DNA from: Ralstonia sp. 25mfcol4.1
GTDB lineage: Bacteria > Pseudomonadota > Gammaproteobacteria > Burkholderiales > Burkholderiaceae
Direction of reading: 5' to 3'
DNA: 64,000 nucleotides
NCBI RefSeq assembly: GCF_900104095.1
Contig: NZ_FNJO01000004.1
Location: 1 to 64,000 of the forward strand
The notes under the pieces are model-generated. The model was not told where the DNA came from, did not search any database, and saw only the letters and a program-made list of their open reading frames with translations. The position numbers were made by a program, and so were the translations under genes. Shown one piece after another: positions 17,785-27,443 of the stretch (positions within the stretch are counted from its first letter, which is position 1; the number at the start of each line of letters is the position of its first letter).

Positions 17785-17814
17785 CAAAAAAGGCGTTACG
17801 GGTTACGTAACGCC
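17785..17814 (-). terminator. Rho-independent terminator of the repeat-protein gene
   Basis: A perfect 8-bp stem GGCGTTAC/GTAACGCC (17792-17799 and 17807-17814) with a 7-nt loop is followed, in minus-strand sense, by a T-run (17791-17785). It lies 24 bp after the stop of the secreted repeat protein. Confidence 0.88.
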
Positions 17815-17837
17815 TTGCTCGTTCCGCGTAACAGCCA

Positions 17838-18248
17838 TCATGCACGCGCGCCGTCGAGGTACGGGTCGAAGGTGCGAGCCGGGGCAGCGGAGACTCCCAC
17901 ATTATCGAGGCCGGCGACGAAGCGGGCGCCGTCCGTGTACGGGTTGGCGTTGCGAGCGCCGTCCAGGTATGGGTCGGCGGTGCGTCCTGGGGCTGCCGAG
18001 ACGCCAATCTTGTCGAGGCCGGCTACCGTGCGGGCGCCGTCAGTGAACGTATCCGGCTTGCCGACGCGGGCGCCGTCGGTGAAGACGTCGTGCGTGCGGA
18101 ATTCATAACCGTACTTGTCAGCCGAAACCGTGGTGCGGAAGGTGTAGCCATACTTGTCTGCCGATACCGTTTCTGCCTGAGCGGCGCCGAGGGCGGCCAG
18201 CGACAGAACCAGGGTCGATGCGATCTTGAGGGCGGTGGTCTTGGTCAT
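17838..18248 (-). CDS. Secreted tandem-repeat protein (YxDGAR repeats)
   Basis: A 136-residue exported protein with a clear Sec signal (ALKIASTLVLSLAALGAAQA). The mature part is built only of repeats: two SADKYGYxFRT units, then five (F/Y)(T/L)DGAR hexads, within which a 36-residue module containing GLDxxGVSAAPxRTxDPYLDGAR occurs twice. At DNA level the repeat period is 108 bp (for example 17848 and 17956). There are no cysteines and many Asp/Arg/Tyr residues. I do not recognise the family. Short exported repeat proteins with metal-induced expression are known from Cupriavidus, but no metal link is visible here. A GGAGAG-type ribosome site precedes the ATG. Confidence 0.8.
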   Translation of the reverse strand: MTKTTALKIASTLVLSLAALGAAQAETVSADKYGYTFRTTVSADKYGYEFRTHDVFTDGARVGKPDTFTDGARTVAGLDKIGVSAAPGRTADPYLDGARNANPYTDGARFVAGLDNVGVSAAPARTFDPYLDGARA

Positions 18249-18547
18249 GATTTCTCTCCGTAAGGTTTTGCAGATTATTCAGTTTGTATGAATGGTTCCG
18301 GCGTGCCATCTGGCTGCTTCTGTCTTGTTTGCGCCTTGTTGCGCGCCGTCCATGAACAGAACTATAGGCGTGTCGCCCCCTGCAAAAGTGATGCATTCGC
18401 GGACAAGTTATTCAATTTTTTTGAATTCAAGAAACTCGCGATGAAGCGCCTCCGGGCAGGCCCGTGGGCGGTGGCCTGCTGCAATGCGCTACAGTGACGC
18501 GCATGCTGGCTATCTGACGGCGATCCTCAACCGCCCGCGTCCCCTAC

Positions 18548-20857
18548 ATGCACAGCTCGCGCTCCCCTTTGACAGCCCTGATCCCGGCCATGGCCTGGTT
18601 CCACGCCTTTGTGCTGACGCTGCTTCTGAGCAGCCCCGCCTTCGGCGCCGGTTCGCCCCTGCTCAATGCCATCAAGGCCCCGGCCGACAAACCCGCGTCG
18701 GCGCCGGCCGCCAGCGACGCGCTGGCCAGATCGCTCGACGAGGTCATCGGCACGCTGCAGAACGATGCCGAACGGAAGGCGCTGGTCACGCAACTGCAGA
18801 CGTTGCGCCAGGGCCTGGATGCCTCTGCCCCGGCCGCGGCCGCCAGCACCCCGGCTCCCGGACTGATTGGCGCGGTGGCGCAAGCGTTGCAGGACATCGA
18901 CAACACTCCGCACAGCGACCGTGGCCCCTGGCAATACTGGCGCTGGCGTATCCGCTTTGCCGGCGAGGAAATGCGCGAGGCGATCACGATCGGCCATACG
19001 CGGGCGGCACTGGAATCGTGGCGCGAATTCGGCATCGTGCTGGCTGGCTGGGCGCTGACGGGCTGGCTGCTGTTCGAGCTGTCGCGCCGGCTGCACCGCA
19101 ACCGGCTGCGTCCGGCACGATCCACCCAGTTGCCGGTGGTGCCTTCGTGGGTCGATGTCGGCATCTATTTCCTGCGCCGGATCGGGCCATGGATCGTGGC
19201 CTTCGCACTCACGGTGCTGCTGGCCTACAAGGTCTTCGGCCGAACGCCCGCTAGCATGGGGGCGGTGCTGGTGGCCTATGCCATCGTGGCCGGCGCGCTG
19301 ATGTCGGCGGTCTGCCAGGTCATCTTCGCGCTGTTCCAGTCGGGACACCGCTCCCACGCAGTGCGTGACCTGCTCAGGCACTCGCCGATTCTGCTGTTCG
19401 TCACGGGCGCCCTGGCCGCGCTGGGCGAAGCCAATACCGACGCCCGGGTCATCGCCGCGCTGGGCGTGAACCTGTCCGCGCTGGTCAGTACCTTCGCCAA
19501 TATCCTGGCAGCCGTACTGATCGGCGTCTTCGCGGTGCGGTTCCGCAGGGCTATCGGGCAACTGATCGCCTTCCGCCCGTTTGCGTTCCGCCAGGAGCAT
19601 CCGGCCCTGATGGAGTTGTTGCGCATGGCCGGCCAGGCCTGGTACCTGCCCATGCTGGCGGTAGTGGCGGCGTCGGTCATTGGCACCATCATGGCCACGG
19701 GGCGTGCCGACGAATTCCTGCGGCGCGCCGTGATCACCGTGGCGCTGTTCGTGGGCGCCATGCTGCTCACGCTGGTGGCGGGGCGCTCGCCCAAGGCCTC
19801 GGCACGGGCGCCGCGGCTGCGCGATCGCCGGCGCTCGGCCTACCTGCGGCGCTTTGGCCGCTTCGGGGTGGCCCTGGTACGCGTGATCATCTGGCTGGCA
19901 TTCCTGGAGCTCAATGCACGCATCTGGGGTACGTCGTTGATGATGCTGGCCGACTCGACCGTGCTGGGCCGCCATATCACGCGGTCCGTGCTCAGCGTGA
20001 TCGGCGTGGTGCTGCTGGCCTGGCTGGTCTGGCTGCTGATCGATACGGCAATCACCCAGTCGCTGTCGCCCACCAACAATCGCGCCGCCCAGCCCAGCCT
20101 GCGCGCCAAGACCATCCTGCCGCTCGTGCGTAACGCGTCGTTCGTGGCCCTGCTGGTGGTAGCAATGATTGCAGTGCTGGCCAACCTGGGGGTCAACGTC
20201 ACGCCGCTGCTGGCCGGTGCCGGCGTGGTGGGCCTGGCCATCGGCTTCGGCGCGCAAAGTCTGGTGCAGGATCTGATCACCGGGCTGTTCATCGTGATCG
20301 AGGATTCGATCGCCATCGGCGATTCCATCGAGCTGCCCGACCACGCCGGGGTTGTGGAAGGCATGACGATCCGCACGCTGCGGCTGCGCGATGGCAAGGG
20401 CGCGCTACATACGCTGCCCTACAGCCAGATCAAGGCGGTCAAGAACCTGTCGCGGGACTACGCCTTCGCGGTATTCAGCATCTCCATCGCCTACCAGAGC
20501 GACTTCGACCGCGCGCTGGAGATCATTCGCGAGACCGGCGCCGAGGTGGCCCGCGACCACCGCTACTCCCGCAACCTATTGTCCGGACTGGACATCCTGG
20601 GCCTGGACCGCTTCGATCCGAACGGTCAGGTGGTGCTTGCGCAATTCAAGACGCGCCCGCTGACCCAGGCCGAGATCTCGCGCGCCTTCAACATCCGCCT
20701 GAAGCGCAACTTCGACGCCGAAGGCATCCGCATGGCGGCCCCCTATGTGACCGTGCAGGTCGACGGGGCCAGCAACGGAGCCCTCGCCGAAGCGGCGTCG
20801 ACGGCCGCTGCCGGCGCGGGCGCCGAATTCGTCACCTCAGCCAAGGGCGCCGCCTGA
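18548..20857 (+). CDS. Large mechanosensitive channel (MscS family)
   Basis: A 769-residue MscS-type protein. After a signal-like hydrophobic start come a periplasmic helical segment (about residues 35-130), about ten membrane helices, then the conserved pore and beta domain. The pore helix is in LLAGAGVVGLAIGFGAQSLVQDLITG. The beta domain has FIVIEDSIAIGDSIEL and RTLRLRDGKGALHTLPYSQI, and the cytoplasmic alpha/beta domain follows. It resembles the extended MscS members of E. coli (YbdG/MscM, YjeP/MscM and MscK types) more than plain MscS, and would release solutes on hypo-osmotic shock. It is divergent from the repeat-protein gene. Confidence 0.92.
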   Translation: MHSSRSPLTALIPAMAWFHAFVLTLLLSSPAFGAGSPLLNAIKAPADKPASAPAASDALARSLDEVIGTLQNDAERKALVTQLQTLRQGLDASAPAAAASTPAPGLIGAVAQALQDIDNTPHSDRGPWQYWRWRIRFAGEEMREAITIGHTRAALESWREFGIVLAGWALTGWLLFELSRRLHRNRLRPARSTQLPVVPSWVDVGIYFLRRIGPWIVAFALTVLLAYKVFGRTPASMGAVLVAYAIVAGALMSAVCQVIFALFQSGHRSHAVRDLLRHSPILLFVTGALAALGEANTDARVIAALGVNLSALVSTFANILAAVLIGVFAVRFRRAIGQLIAFRPFAFRQEHPALMELLRMAGQAWYLPMLAVVAASVIGTIMATGRADEFLRRAVITVALFVGAMLLTLVAGRSPKASARAPRLRDRRRSAYLRRFGRFGVALVRVIIWLAFLELNARIWGTSLMMLADSTVLGRHITRSVLSVIGVVLLAWLVWLLIDTAITQSLSPTNNRAAQPSLRAKTILPLVRNASFVALLVVAMIAVLANLGVNVTPLLAGAGVVGLAIGFGAQSLVQDLITGLFIVIEDSIAIGDSIELPDHAGVVEGMTIRTLRLRDGKGALHTLPYSQIKAVKNLSRDYAFAVFSISIAYQSDFDRALEIIRETGAEVARDHRYSRNLLSGLDILGLDRFDPNGQVVLAQFKTRPLTQAEISRAFNIRLKRNFDAEGIRMAAPYVTVQVDGASNGALAEAASTAAAGAGAEFVTSAKGAA

Positions 20858-21243
20858 GGTTCGCCATACGAATGTGAAGGCCCGTGCGCCTTGACGGGAC
20901 GTTGTCGCATTTGCGCCATGGCGGCGCGCGAACTTCGCCGCGAATCGTTTGAAATACGTTGGTCACGGCATTACTATCTCGCGAACTTCAGCAATCCGCC
21001 GCGCCCAACTGCGCGTGCCCGGATGCCGGAAACGCAAGCGTGGCGCCGGAAAACGGTGAAAACACCCCTCCCTTGGCGGGATATTCCGGCACCGTGTTTT
21101 TGCAGGATCATCGTCGTACACATTGCCGAGTTCACGCGCTCCCAGTCAATCGGACGCGGCACTGTGATGACATACAAAAGAATGACCGCGCCTCGACGCA
21201 GCGGTCTTGAGGAAAAAGGCGTTTGCCACCGGGGAAAAAAGAA
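20858..21243. other. 386-bp intergenic region before the LuxR-type gene
   Basis: No convincing gene. It holds two interleaved inverted repeats, GCCGGAA/TTCCGGC (21045-21051 and 21084-21090) and AAAACAC/GTGTTTT (21059-21065 and 21094-21100), the last followed by T. They cannot form together. It may be a terminator of the MscS gene or a promoter region of the LuxR gene; nothing more can be said. Confidence 0.4.
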
Positions 21244-22398
21244 ATGGGCGAACACTTGTCTGCCGACGACGTCTTCTATCGTCTGGTCGATTGCATCTAT
21301 GAATCCGCCATGGACGTGGCGGCCATGCCTGCGGCGCTCGACCTGTTTTCCGACTACACCTGTTCCGCCAGCCCGAGCTACCTGATATGGGACAAGCTCG
21401 CCGGCAAGGCGCGCCTGGGTGTCACGCCACACGGCTGCTTTACCAATACCAGCACCATGCCCGAAAGCATGCGGGCGCTGCCCTCGCACGCCGCGCTGGC
21501 GGCTGCCAGCGCCGACGCCGGCACGCTGCCGGGCCCGTATCCGGAAGACCCGACGCCCTTCGACTGCAACGGCCTGGCCAACGGCATCCGCCTCTTCGAC
21601 ACGCATGACGTCTGCGTCTGGATGAGTGCAACCCCCGGTTGCGACACCTGCCGAACTTTCGATTGCAACCAGCGCGTGGCGCAGGTGATGCCGCACTGGG
21701 CACGGGCGGCCCGCATGCAGCACCGCAATTTCGAGCTGAGCGGCCTGGCGTCGATGGGACTCGCGGGGCTGGACACGCTCGATTTCGGCGTGATGGTGCT
21801 ACAGGCCGACATGCGCGTACGCTACGCCAACAGCTGGGCCGAGGCCCTGGTGCAGGCCGACTCCAACCTGGCGCTCGACAACGGTGTGCTGTGCGCGCAT
21901 CCCGAATCGCTGCAATCGGTACTGACCAGGCTGCTTGACGGCGCCGTGCACGGTGGCCGCCATGGCGGTGCCGCGGCGGGCTCGTGGATGCATATCACTT
22001 CGGGCGGCCAGCCCGTGCCGATCATTGTCATGCCGCTGGTATCGCGTCAGCCGGTGGAAGGTCCGTGGCAATTGCCGATGGCCATGATGCTGCTAGGCAA
22101 CTCCGAATCGCGCTCGGTGCTTGACGCCGGGGTGCTGACGTCGCTGTTTGGCCTGTCGCGCAAGGAGAGCATCATCGCCATCCGTCTGGCGGCCGGCGAA
22201 ACGCTCAACGAGATTGCCGAACGCGAATTCCTGTCGCCGCACACAGTGCGCGTGCACATCCGCGATACGCTGCGCAAGACCGGCACGCATCGCCAGTCGG
22301 AACTGGTGCGCCTGCTGCACCTGCTGCCAGGCGTGGACCTGGAGCGCGCGGGTGCATGCTCGCCGGCCCGGCCCCGCGGCCAGGCCCGGCCCCGATGA
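21244..22398 (+). CDS. LuxR-type HTH regulator
   Basis: A 384-residue one-component regulator. The last 65 residues form a LuxR/FixJ HTH (LSRKESIIAIRLAAGETLNEIAEREFLSPHTVRVHIRDTLRKTG). The N-terminal 300 residues contain a PAS-like central segment (LDFGVMVLQADMRVRYANSWAEALV) and several cysteines (CDTCRTFDC), possibly a redox or cofactor site. The ATG at 21244 is preceded by a GGGG/AAAAAAG stretch; a TTG at 21223 is a less likely start. No clear target; it is convergent with the prkA operon and separated from spoVR by a GC-rich hairpin. Confidence 0.85.
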   Translation: MGEHLSADDVFYRLVDCIYESAMDVAAMPAALDLFSDYTCSASPSYLIWDKLAGKARLGVTPHGCFTNTSTMPESMRALPSHAALAAASADAGTLPGPYPEDPTPFDCNGLANGIRLFDTHDVCVWMSATPGCDTCRTFDCNQRVAQVMPHWARAARMQHRNFELSGLASMGLAGLDTLDFGVMVLQADMRVRYANSWAEALVQADSNLALDNGVLCAHPESLQSVLTRLLDGAVHGGRHGGAAAGSWMHITSGGQPVPIIVMPLVSRQPVEGPWQLPMAMMLLGNSESRSVLDAGVLTSLFGLSRKESIIAIRLAAGETLNEIAEREFLSPHTVRVHIRDTLRKTGTHRQSELVRLLHLLPGVDLERAGACSPARPRGQARPR

Positions 22399-22414
22399 CA
22401 TCTTGCCGGACGGC

Positions 22415-22435
22415 ACCCCGCCTGCTGGCGGGGGT
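22415..22435. terminator. GC-rich hairpin between convergent genes
   Basis: CCCCGCC (22416-22422) and GGCGGGG (22427-22433) form a stem with a TGCT loop between the LuxR gene and spoVR, which converge here. It lacks a T-tract on either strand, so it may be a weak or bidirectional terminator. Confidence 0.4.
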
Positions 22436-22449
22436 CGTGTCAATGAGCG

Positions 22450-23988
22450 TTAGGCTGCCTTGCGATGCTGCTGGTGGCGGCGTTCTGGCTTGCACTCGTA
22501 CTTGAGTTCGCGCCGGCCGTCCTCGTAGACCACTTCCAGCCGCACCGTAAATCCCCATAGCCGCGTGACGTGGCGGATCACCTCGTCGAAGTTCTGCGCC
22601 AGCGGACGGCGATCCTGCTGCAGATGGCGCAGCGTCAGCGAGCGGTCGCCGCCGATATCGACATTGGTCACCTGGATATTCGGCTCCATGTTCGACAGGT
22701 CGTACTGGGTCGCCAGCAGCCGGCGGATCTCGCGATAGCCTTCGTCGTCGTGGATGGCCGTCACGCGCAGCTTGCCCTCGCGGTCGTCGTCCAGCACCGA
22801 AAACAGCTTCAGCTCGCGAATCACGCGCGGCGACAGGAACTGCAGCAGGAAGCTCTCGTCCTTGAAGTTGCGCATCGCAAAATCGAGCGTCTGGCGCCAG
22901 TCGCTGCCGGCAATCTCGGGCGCCCAGCGCCTGTCTTCCTCGGTCGGGTTCTCGCACATGCGGCGCAGGTCCTGGAACATCAGGAACCCCACCGTGTACG
23001 GATTCAGGCCGCTGTAGTACGGGCTGTGGTACGGCGGCTGGTAGATGACGTTGGTATGCGCCTGCAGCAATTCGAGCATGAACGCATCATTGACCAGCTT
23101 TTCCTCGTACAGCTGGTTGATGATGGTGTAATGCCAGAACGTGGCCCAGCCTTCGTTCATGACCTTGGTCTGCCGCTGCGGATAGAAATACTGGGCAACC
23201 TTGCGCACGATGCGTACGATCTCGCGCTGCCACGGCTGCAGCTTCGGTGCGTTCTTCTCGATGAAGTAGAGCAGGTTTTCCTGAGGCTCCGGCGGGAAGG
23301 TCACCTCGAACTCTGCAGCCTCCTCTTCCTCACGCAGGGCGTGGGGGCGATGCTTGGGCAGCGTGCGCCACAGGTCATTGACCTGCATCTGCAGGTAGTT
23401 TTCGCGTTCTGCCTGGCGAGCCTGCTCTTCGGTGATCGACAGCTTCTTGGGCCGCTTGTAGCGGTCCACCCCGTAGTTCTGCAGCGCGTGGCAGGAATCC
23501 AGCAGCATTTCGACTTCCTGCTCGCCGTATCGCTGCTCGCACTCGGCCACGTAGTTCTTGGCAAACAGCAGGTAGTCGATGATCGCGTCCGCGTTGGTCC
23601 AGGTGCGGAACAGGTAGTTGCCCTTGAAGAACGAGTTGTGGCCGTAGCAGGCGTGCGCGATGGTCAGCGCCTGCATCGGCATCGTGTTCTCCTCCATCAG
23701 GTACGCGATGCAAGGATTGGAGTTGATCACGATCTCGTAGGCCAGCCCCATGTAGCCACGCTGGTAGCCGCGCTCCGACGCCAGGAAGTGCTTGCCGTAC
23801 GACCAGTGGCTGTAGCCGACCGGCAGCCCCGCCGACGCATACGCGTCGAGCATCTGCTCGGCGGTGATGATCTCTATCTGGTTGGGATAGGTGTCCAGCC
23901 CGAACTCGCCGGCGATGCGGGCGATTTCGCGGTCATAACGCTGGATCAGCTCGAAGGTCCACTCCGAGCCCGTCGAAAGATAGGCCAT
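22450..23988 (-). CDS. ycgB: SpoVR family protein
   Basis: A 512-residue cytoplasmic protein of the SpoVR/YcgB family (length as expected). Motifs include GHNSFFKGNYLFRTWTNADAI, MNEGWATFWHYTIINQLYEE, and the conserved PYYSGLNPYTVGFLMFQDLRR. It has many Glu/Asp/His residues in conserved blocks. It is the third gene of the prkA-yeaH-spoVR set, 63 bp after yeaH. In enterics the trio is induced in stationary phase and nitrogen starvation; the molecular role of SpoVR remains unclear. Confidence 0.95.
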   Translation of the reverse strand: MAYLSTGSEWTFELIQRYDREIARIAGEFGLDTYPNQIEIITAEQMLDAYASAGLPVGYSHWSYGKHFLASERGYQRGYMGLAYEIVINSNPCIAYLMEENTMPMQALTIAHACYGHNSFFKGNYLFRTWTNADAIIDYLLFAKNYVAECEQRYGEQEVEMLLDSCHALQNYGVDRYKRPKKLSITEEQARQAERENYLQMQVNDLWRTLPKHRPHALREEEEAAEFEVTFPPEPQENLLYFIEKNAPKLQPWQREIVRIVRKVAQYFYPQRQTKVMNEGWATFWHYTIINQLYEEKLVNDAFMLELLQAHTNVIYQPPYHSPYYSGLNPYTVGFLMFQDLRRMCENPTEEDRRWAPEIAGSDWRQTLDFAMRNFKDESFLLQFLSPRVIRELKLFSVLDDDREGKLRVTAIHDDEGYREIRRLLATQYDLSNMEPNIQVTNVDIGGDRSLTLRHLQQDRRPLAQNFDEVIRHVTRLWGFTVRLEVVYEDGRRELKYECKPERRHQQHRKAA

Positions 23989-24051
23989 AGACTTCCCCAG
24001 TGGATGCCGGCCCGCGCCCCGCGCAGCGCCGGTTTGCTGCCGAATGCCCTG

Positions 24052-25329
24052 CTATCTGGTGGCCGGCCACGCCGCGCGTTTCTGGAACAGGTCGTGCAAC
24101 ACGGGGTAGATCTCGTCCGCACCGATGATGCGCTGCATCGCGAAGTGCTCGAACTGGTTCTTAACCGTGAGGTACTCTTCCCAGAGATTCTGCGGCTCTT
24201 CCGAAGCCACCTCCACATACGCGTAGTACTGCACCAGCGGCAGGATCGACTCGCGCAGCAGCCGGCCGCACAGTTCGGAATCCCCTGCCCAGTTATCGCC
24301 GTCCGACGCCTGGGCGCAATAGATGTTCCACTGGCTCGGCGGATAGCGCTCATGAATCACATCAACCATCAGCTTCAGCGCGCTCGAAACCACGGTACCA
24401 CCGGATTCCCGCGAATGGAAGAAATCCTCCTCCTCCACCTCCTTGGCCACCGTGTGATGGCGGATGAACACCACGTCGATGCGCTCGTAGTTGCGCTTCA
24501 GGAACAGGTACAGCAGCATGAAAAACCGTTTGGCCAGGTCCTTGCGGCTTTCGTCCATCGAGCCCGAAACGTCCATCAGGCAGAACATCACCGCCTGCGC
24601 CTGCGGCCGCTTCTTTAGCACGCGGTTGTTGTAGCGCAGGTCGAGCTTTTCGATGAACGGCACGCGGTCCACCTGGGCCCGCAGGTGGCGCATCTTCTCC
24701 ATCAGCGCCTCGGCCTGTTCGGAATATGGCCCTTCCTTCTCGAGCACCTCGTTGTACTCGATCTCCAGTTCGTGCAACCGCTTCATGTAGGGGCTGGACA
24801 GCGCGATACGCCGCCCGAGCGAACTGCGCATGGTGCGCAGGATCGACAAATTCGATGGGGTGCCGTCGATGGAGAAGCCGGCGCGCACCTTGCGCACCTC
24901 GGCAATCTTGGCGAGGTGGCGCTTGGCCAGGTCGGGCAGCGCCATGTCCTCGAAGAAGAAATTCAGAAAGTCCTCGCGCGACAGCGTGAAGACGAAATCG
25001 TCCTCGCCTTCGCCGCTGTCGCTGGCACGTGACCCGGTACCACCACTGCCCTGCTGCTGGCGGTCGAAGCTGTCACCCCGGACGAATTTCTTGTTGCCGG
25101 GGTGAATCCACTCCCGCTTGCCGCCCTGGCCGTGGTGGAAGATCGGCTCGGAGATGTCCTTGACCGGAATGGACACCTGCCCGCTCTGCTCGATGTCCAT
25201 GATCTTCCGGCCGGACACCGCCTTCGCCACCGCCTGCCGGATCTGCTCGCGGTAACGCTTGATGAAGCGTTGCTTGTTGACGGCGCTCTTGTTGCCGCCG
25301 TTCTCGCGCCGATCGATGACCGTACCCAT
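24052..25329 (-). CDS. yeaH: YeaH/YhbH family (DUF444) protein
   Basis: A 425-residue DUF444 protein. The C-terminal half is a von Willebrand A-like domain with MIDAS-type DVSGSMDES (FCLMDVSGSMDE, about residue 250), followed by TVVSSALKLMVDVI and a DGDNWAGDS stretch. The N-terminal part is basic with a conserved GNKKFVRGD block, a linker, and a helical region. It lies between prkA and spoVR and is normally co-expressed with the kinase, likely as a partner or substrate. Confidence 0.95.
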   Translation of the reverse strand: MGTVIDRRENGGNKSAVNKQRFIKRYREQIRQAVAKAVSGRKIMDIEQSGQVSIPVKDISEPIFHHGQGGKREWIHPGNKKFVRGDSFDRQQQGSGGTGSRASDSGEGEDDFVFTLSREDFLNFFFEDMALPDLAKRHLAKIAEVRKVRAGFSIDGTPSNLSILRTMRSSLGRRIALSSPYMKRLHELEIEYNEVLEKEGPYSEQAEALMEKMRHLRAQVDRVPFIEKLDLRYNNRVLKKRPQAQAVMFCLMDVSGSMDESRKDLAKRFFMLLYLFLKRNYERIDVVFIRHHTVAKEVEEEDFFHSRESGGTVVSSALKLMVDVIHERYPPSQWNIYCAQASDGDNWAGDSELCGRLLRESILPLVQYYAYVEVASEEPQNLWEEYLTVKNQFEHFAMQRIIGADEIYPVLHDLFQKRAAWPATR

Positions 25330-25401
25330 ATGCCGTCTGTCCGCCGTGGTAAGAGACGCCAGGAAAAGCGCGCCGTGGATAAAGACCGCGTCCGGAACCG
25401 G

Positions 25402-27324
25402 TTACGAAGATTTCCTGACGCGCAGATACCACTCCACCAAAAGTCGAACCTGCTTGGGTGTATAGCCTTTCTCAACCATGCGGTTGATGAAGTTCTCGTG
25501 CTTTTCCTGATCCTCGCGCGACGACTTGGCATTGAACGAGATGACCGGCAGCAGGTCTTCCGTGGTGGAGAACATGCGCTTTTCGATCACCATCCGCAGC
25601 TTCTCGTAGCTGGTCCACACCGGGTTCTTGCCCCCGTTGTTGGCACGGGCCCGCAGCACGAAGTTGACGATCTCGTTGCGGAAGTCCTTCGGGTTCGAGA
25701 TACCGGCCGGCTTTTCCACCTTCTCCAGTTCGTCGTTCAGGGCATTGCGGTCCAGGATCTCACCGGTATTCGGATCGCGATACTCCTGATCCTGTATCCA
25801 CAGGTCCGCAAACACCACGTAGCGGTCGAAGATGTTCTGGCCGTACTCGGAATACGACTCCAGGTAGGCGGTCTGGATCTCCTTGCCGATGAATTCCACG
25901 TACGGCGTGGTCAGGTACTCCTTTATGTACGACATCAACTTGGCTTCCTGCTCCGGCGGGAACTGCTCGCGCTCGATCTGCTGCTCAAGCACGTACAGCA
26001 GGTGCACCGGATTGGCCGCCACCTCGGTATTGTCGAAGTTGAACACTTTCGACAACACCTTGAACGCGAAGCGGGTGGACAAGCCGTTCATGCCTTCGTC
26101 GATGCCTGCGTAGTCGCGATACTCTTGATACGACTTCGCCTTGGGGTCCACGTCCTTGAGGCTCTCGCCGTCATAGACGCGCATCTTCGAGAAGACGTTC
26201 GAGTTCTCCGGCTCCTTGATCCGCGTGAGCACGGCGAACTGCGCCATCATCTTCAGCGTGTTTGGTGCGTTGGGCGCCGCCGACAGCGAACTGCTGCGAA
26301 GCAGCTTGTCGTAGATCTTCACCTCGTCCGACACGCGCAGGCAGTAAGGCACCTTGACGATATAGATCCGGTCAAGGAAAGCCTCATTGTTCTTGTCCGC
26401 CTTGAACGTCTGCCACTCGGCCTCGTTCGAGTGCGCGAGGATGACGCCATCGAACGGAATCGCTCCAAAGCCTTCCGTGCCCTTGTAATTGCCTTCCTGC
26501 GTAGCGGTCAGCAGCGGGTGCAGCACCTTGATGGGTGCCTTGAACATTTCCACGAACTCGAGCAGGCCGCGATTGGCCAGGCACAGGCCGCCCGAATACG
26601 AATAGGCGTCCGGGTCGTCCTGCGGGAAGTCTTCGAGCTTGCGGATGTCGACCTTGCCAACCAGCGACGAAATGTCCTGGTTGTTCTCGTCGCCCGGCTC
26701 CGTCTTCGAGATGGCAATCTGCGCCAGCACCGACGGGCGCAGCTTCACCACACGGAATTTCGTGATATCCCCGTTGAACTCGTGCAGCCGCTTGACGGCC
26801 CATGGCGACGGAATGGTATTCAGGTAGCGCACCGGAATGCCATAGTCTTCCTCCATGATCTTGCCGTCCTCTTCCGGCGAGAAGAGCCCGAGCGGAGATT
26901 CATGGATGGGCGAACCCTTGAGCGCGTAGATCGGAATCTCTTCCATCAGCGCCTTGAGCTTCTCGGCCAGCGACGACTTGCCACCTCCGGGAGGCCCAAG
27001 CAGGTACAGGATCTGTTTGCGTTCTTCCAGGCCCTGCGCCGCGTGCTTGAAGAAGGAGACGATCTGTTCGATCGTGTCTTCCATCCCGTAGAAGTCGCGG
27101 AACGCCGGGTAGACCCGGATAACCTTGTTGAAGAACAGTCGGGACAGGCGCGGATCGTGGTGGGTATCCACCAGTTCAGGCTGTCCGATAGCGGCGAGCA
27201 TGCGTTCGGCGGCAGTCGCGTAGGCAGCAGGATCCTTCTTGCAGATCTCCAGGTATTCCTGGATGCTGTATTCCTCTTCCTTGCGCGCTTCGAATCGCGT
27301 GGCGTAGTGGCCAAAAATGTCCAT
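25402..27324 (-). CDS. prkA: PrkA serine protein kinase / AAA+ ATPase
   Basis: A 640-residue PrkA (YeaG) protein. The Walker A GPPGGGKS is at residues 110-117 within a AAA+ domain, and the C-terminal PrkA domain follows (for example YTPKQVRLLVEWYLRVRKSS at the end). Length and motifs match the family. It phosphorylates proteins in Bacillus and E. coli and affects survival under nutrient limitation; other studies describe an AAA+ protease-like role. First gene of prkA-yeaH-spoVR. A large bulged hairpin sits 54-119 bp upstream of the ATG. Confidence 0.96.
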   Translation of the reverse strand: MDIFGHYATRFEARKEEEYSIQEYLEICKKDPAAYATAAERMLAAIGQPELVDTHHDPRLSRLFFNKVIRVYPAFRDFYGMEDTIEQIVSFFKHAAQGLEERKQILYLLGPPGGGKSSLAEKLKALMEEIPIYALKGSPIHESPLGLFSPEEDGKIMEEDYGIPVRYLNTIPSPWAVKRLHEFNGDITKFRVVKLRPSVLAQIAISKTEPGDENNQDISSLVGKVDIRKLEDFPQDDPDAYSYSGGLCLANRGLLEFVEMFKAPIKVLHPLLTATQEGNYKGTEGFGAIPFDGVILAHSNEAEWQTFKADKNNEAFLDRIYIVKVPYCLRVSDEVKIYDKLLRSSSLSAAPNAPNTLKMMAQFAVLTRIKEPENSNVFSKMRVYDGESLKDVDPKAKSYQEYRDYAGIDEGMNGLSTRFAFKVLSKVFNFDNTEVAANPVHLLYVLEQQIEREQFPPEQEAKLMSYIKEYLTTPYVEFIGKEIQTAYLESYSEYGQNIFDRYVVFADLWIQDQEYRDPNTGEILDRNALNDELEKVEKPAGISNPKDFRNEIVNFVLRARANNGGKNPVWTSYEKLRMVIEKRMFSTTEDLLPVISFNAKSSREDQEKHENFINRMVEKGYTPKQVRLLVEWYLRVRKSS

Positions 27325-27377
27325 ACCTCACTCCCGTCAGAGTCCCACGTCCGAGGCGAAGGTAGTTCTACTCCCCT

Positions 27378-27443
27378 AAGACTTCGCGGCAACTTTGCTT
27401 TCCGCCACCCCGGCTTGGTGGAGTTGCCAAGTTGCGAAGTCTT
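27378..27443 (-). promoter_or_regulatory. Long bulged hairpin upstream of prkA
   Basis: The arms are AAGACTTCGC (27378-27387) plus GGCAACT (27388-27394), pairing with AGTTGCC (27422-27428), AAGTT (bulge) and GCGAAGTCTT (27434-27443): 17 bp with a 5-nt bulge. An apical CCACC/GGTGG hairpin (27405-27409 and 27417-27421) stacks on top. It ends 54 bp before the prkA start, so it may be an RNA structure in the 5' leader or an operator. If the promoter lies downstream of it, it is DNA-level only. Confidence 0.55.

Noticed and set aside
22570-24618. Long plus-strand frame over spoVR and yeaH
   Set aside because: Shadow of conserved genes; composition is typical of antisense frames.
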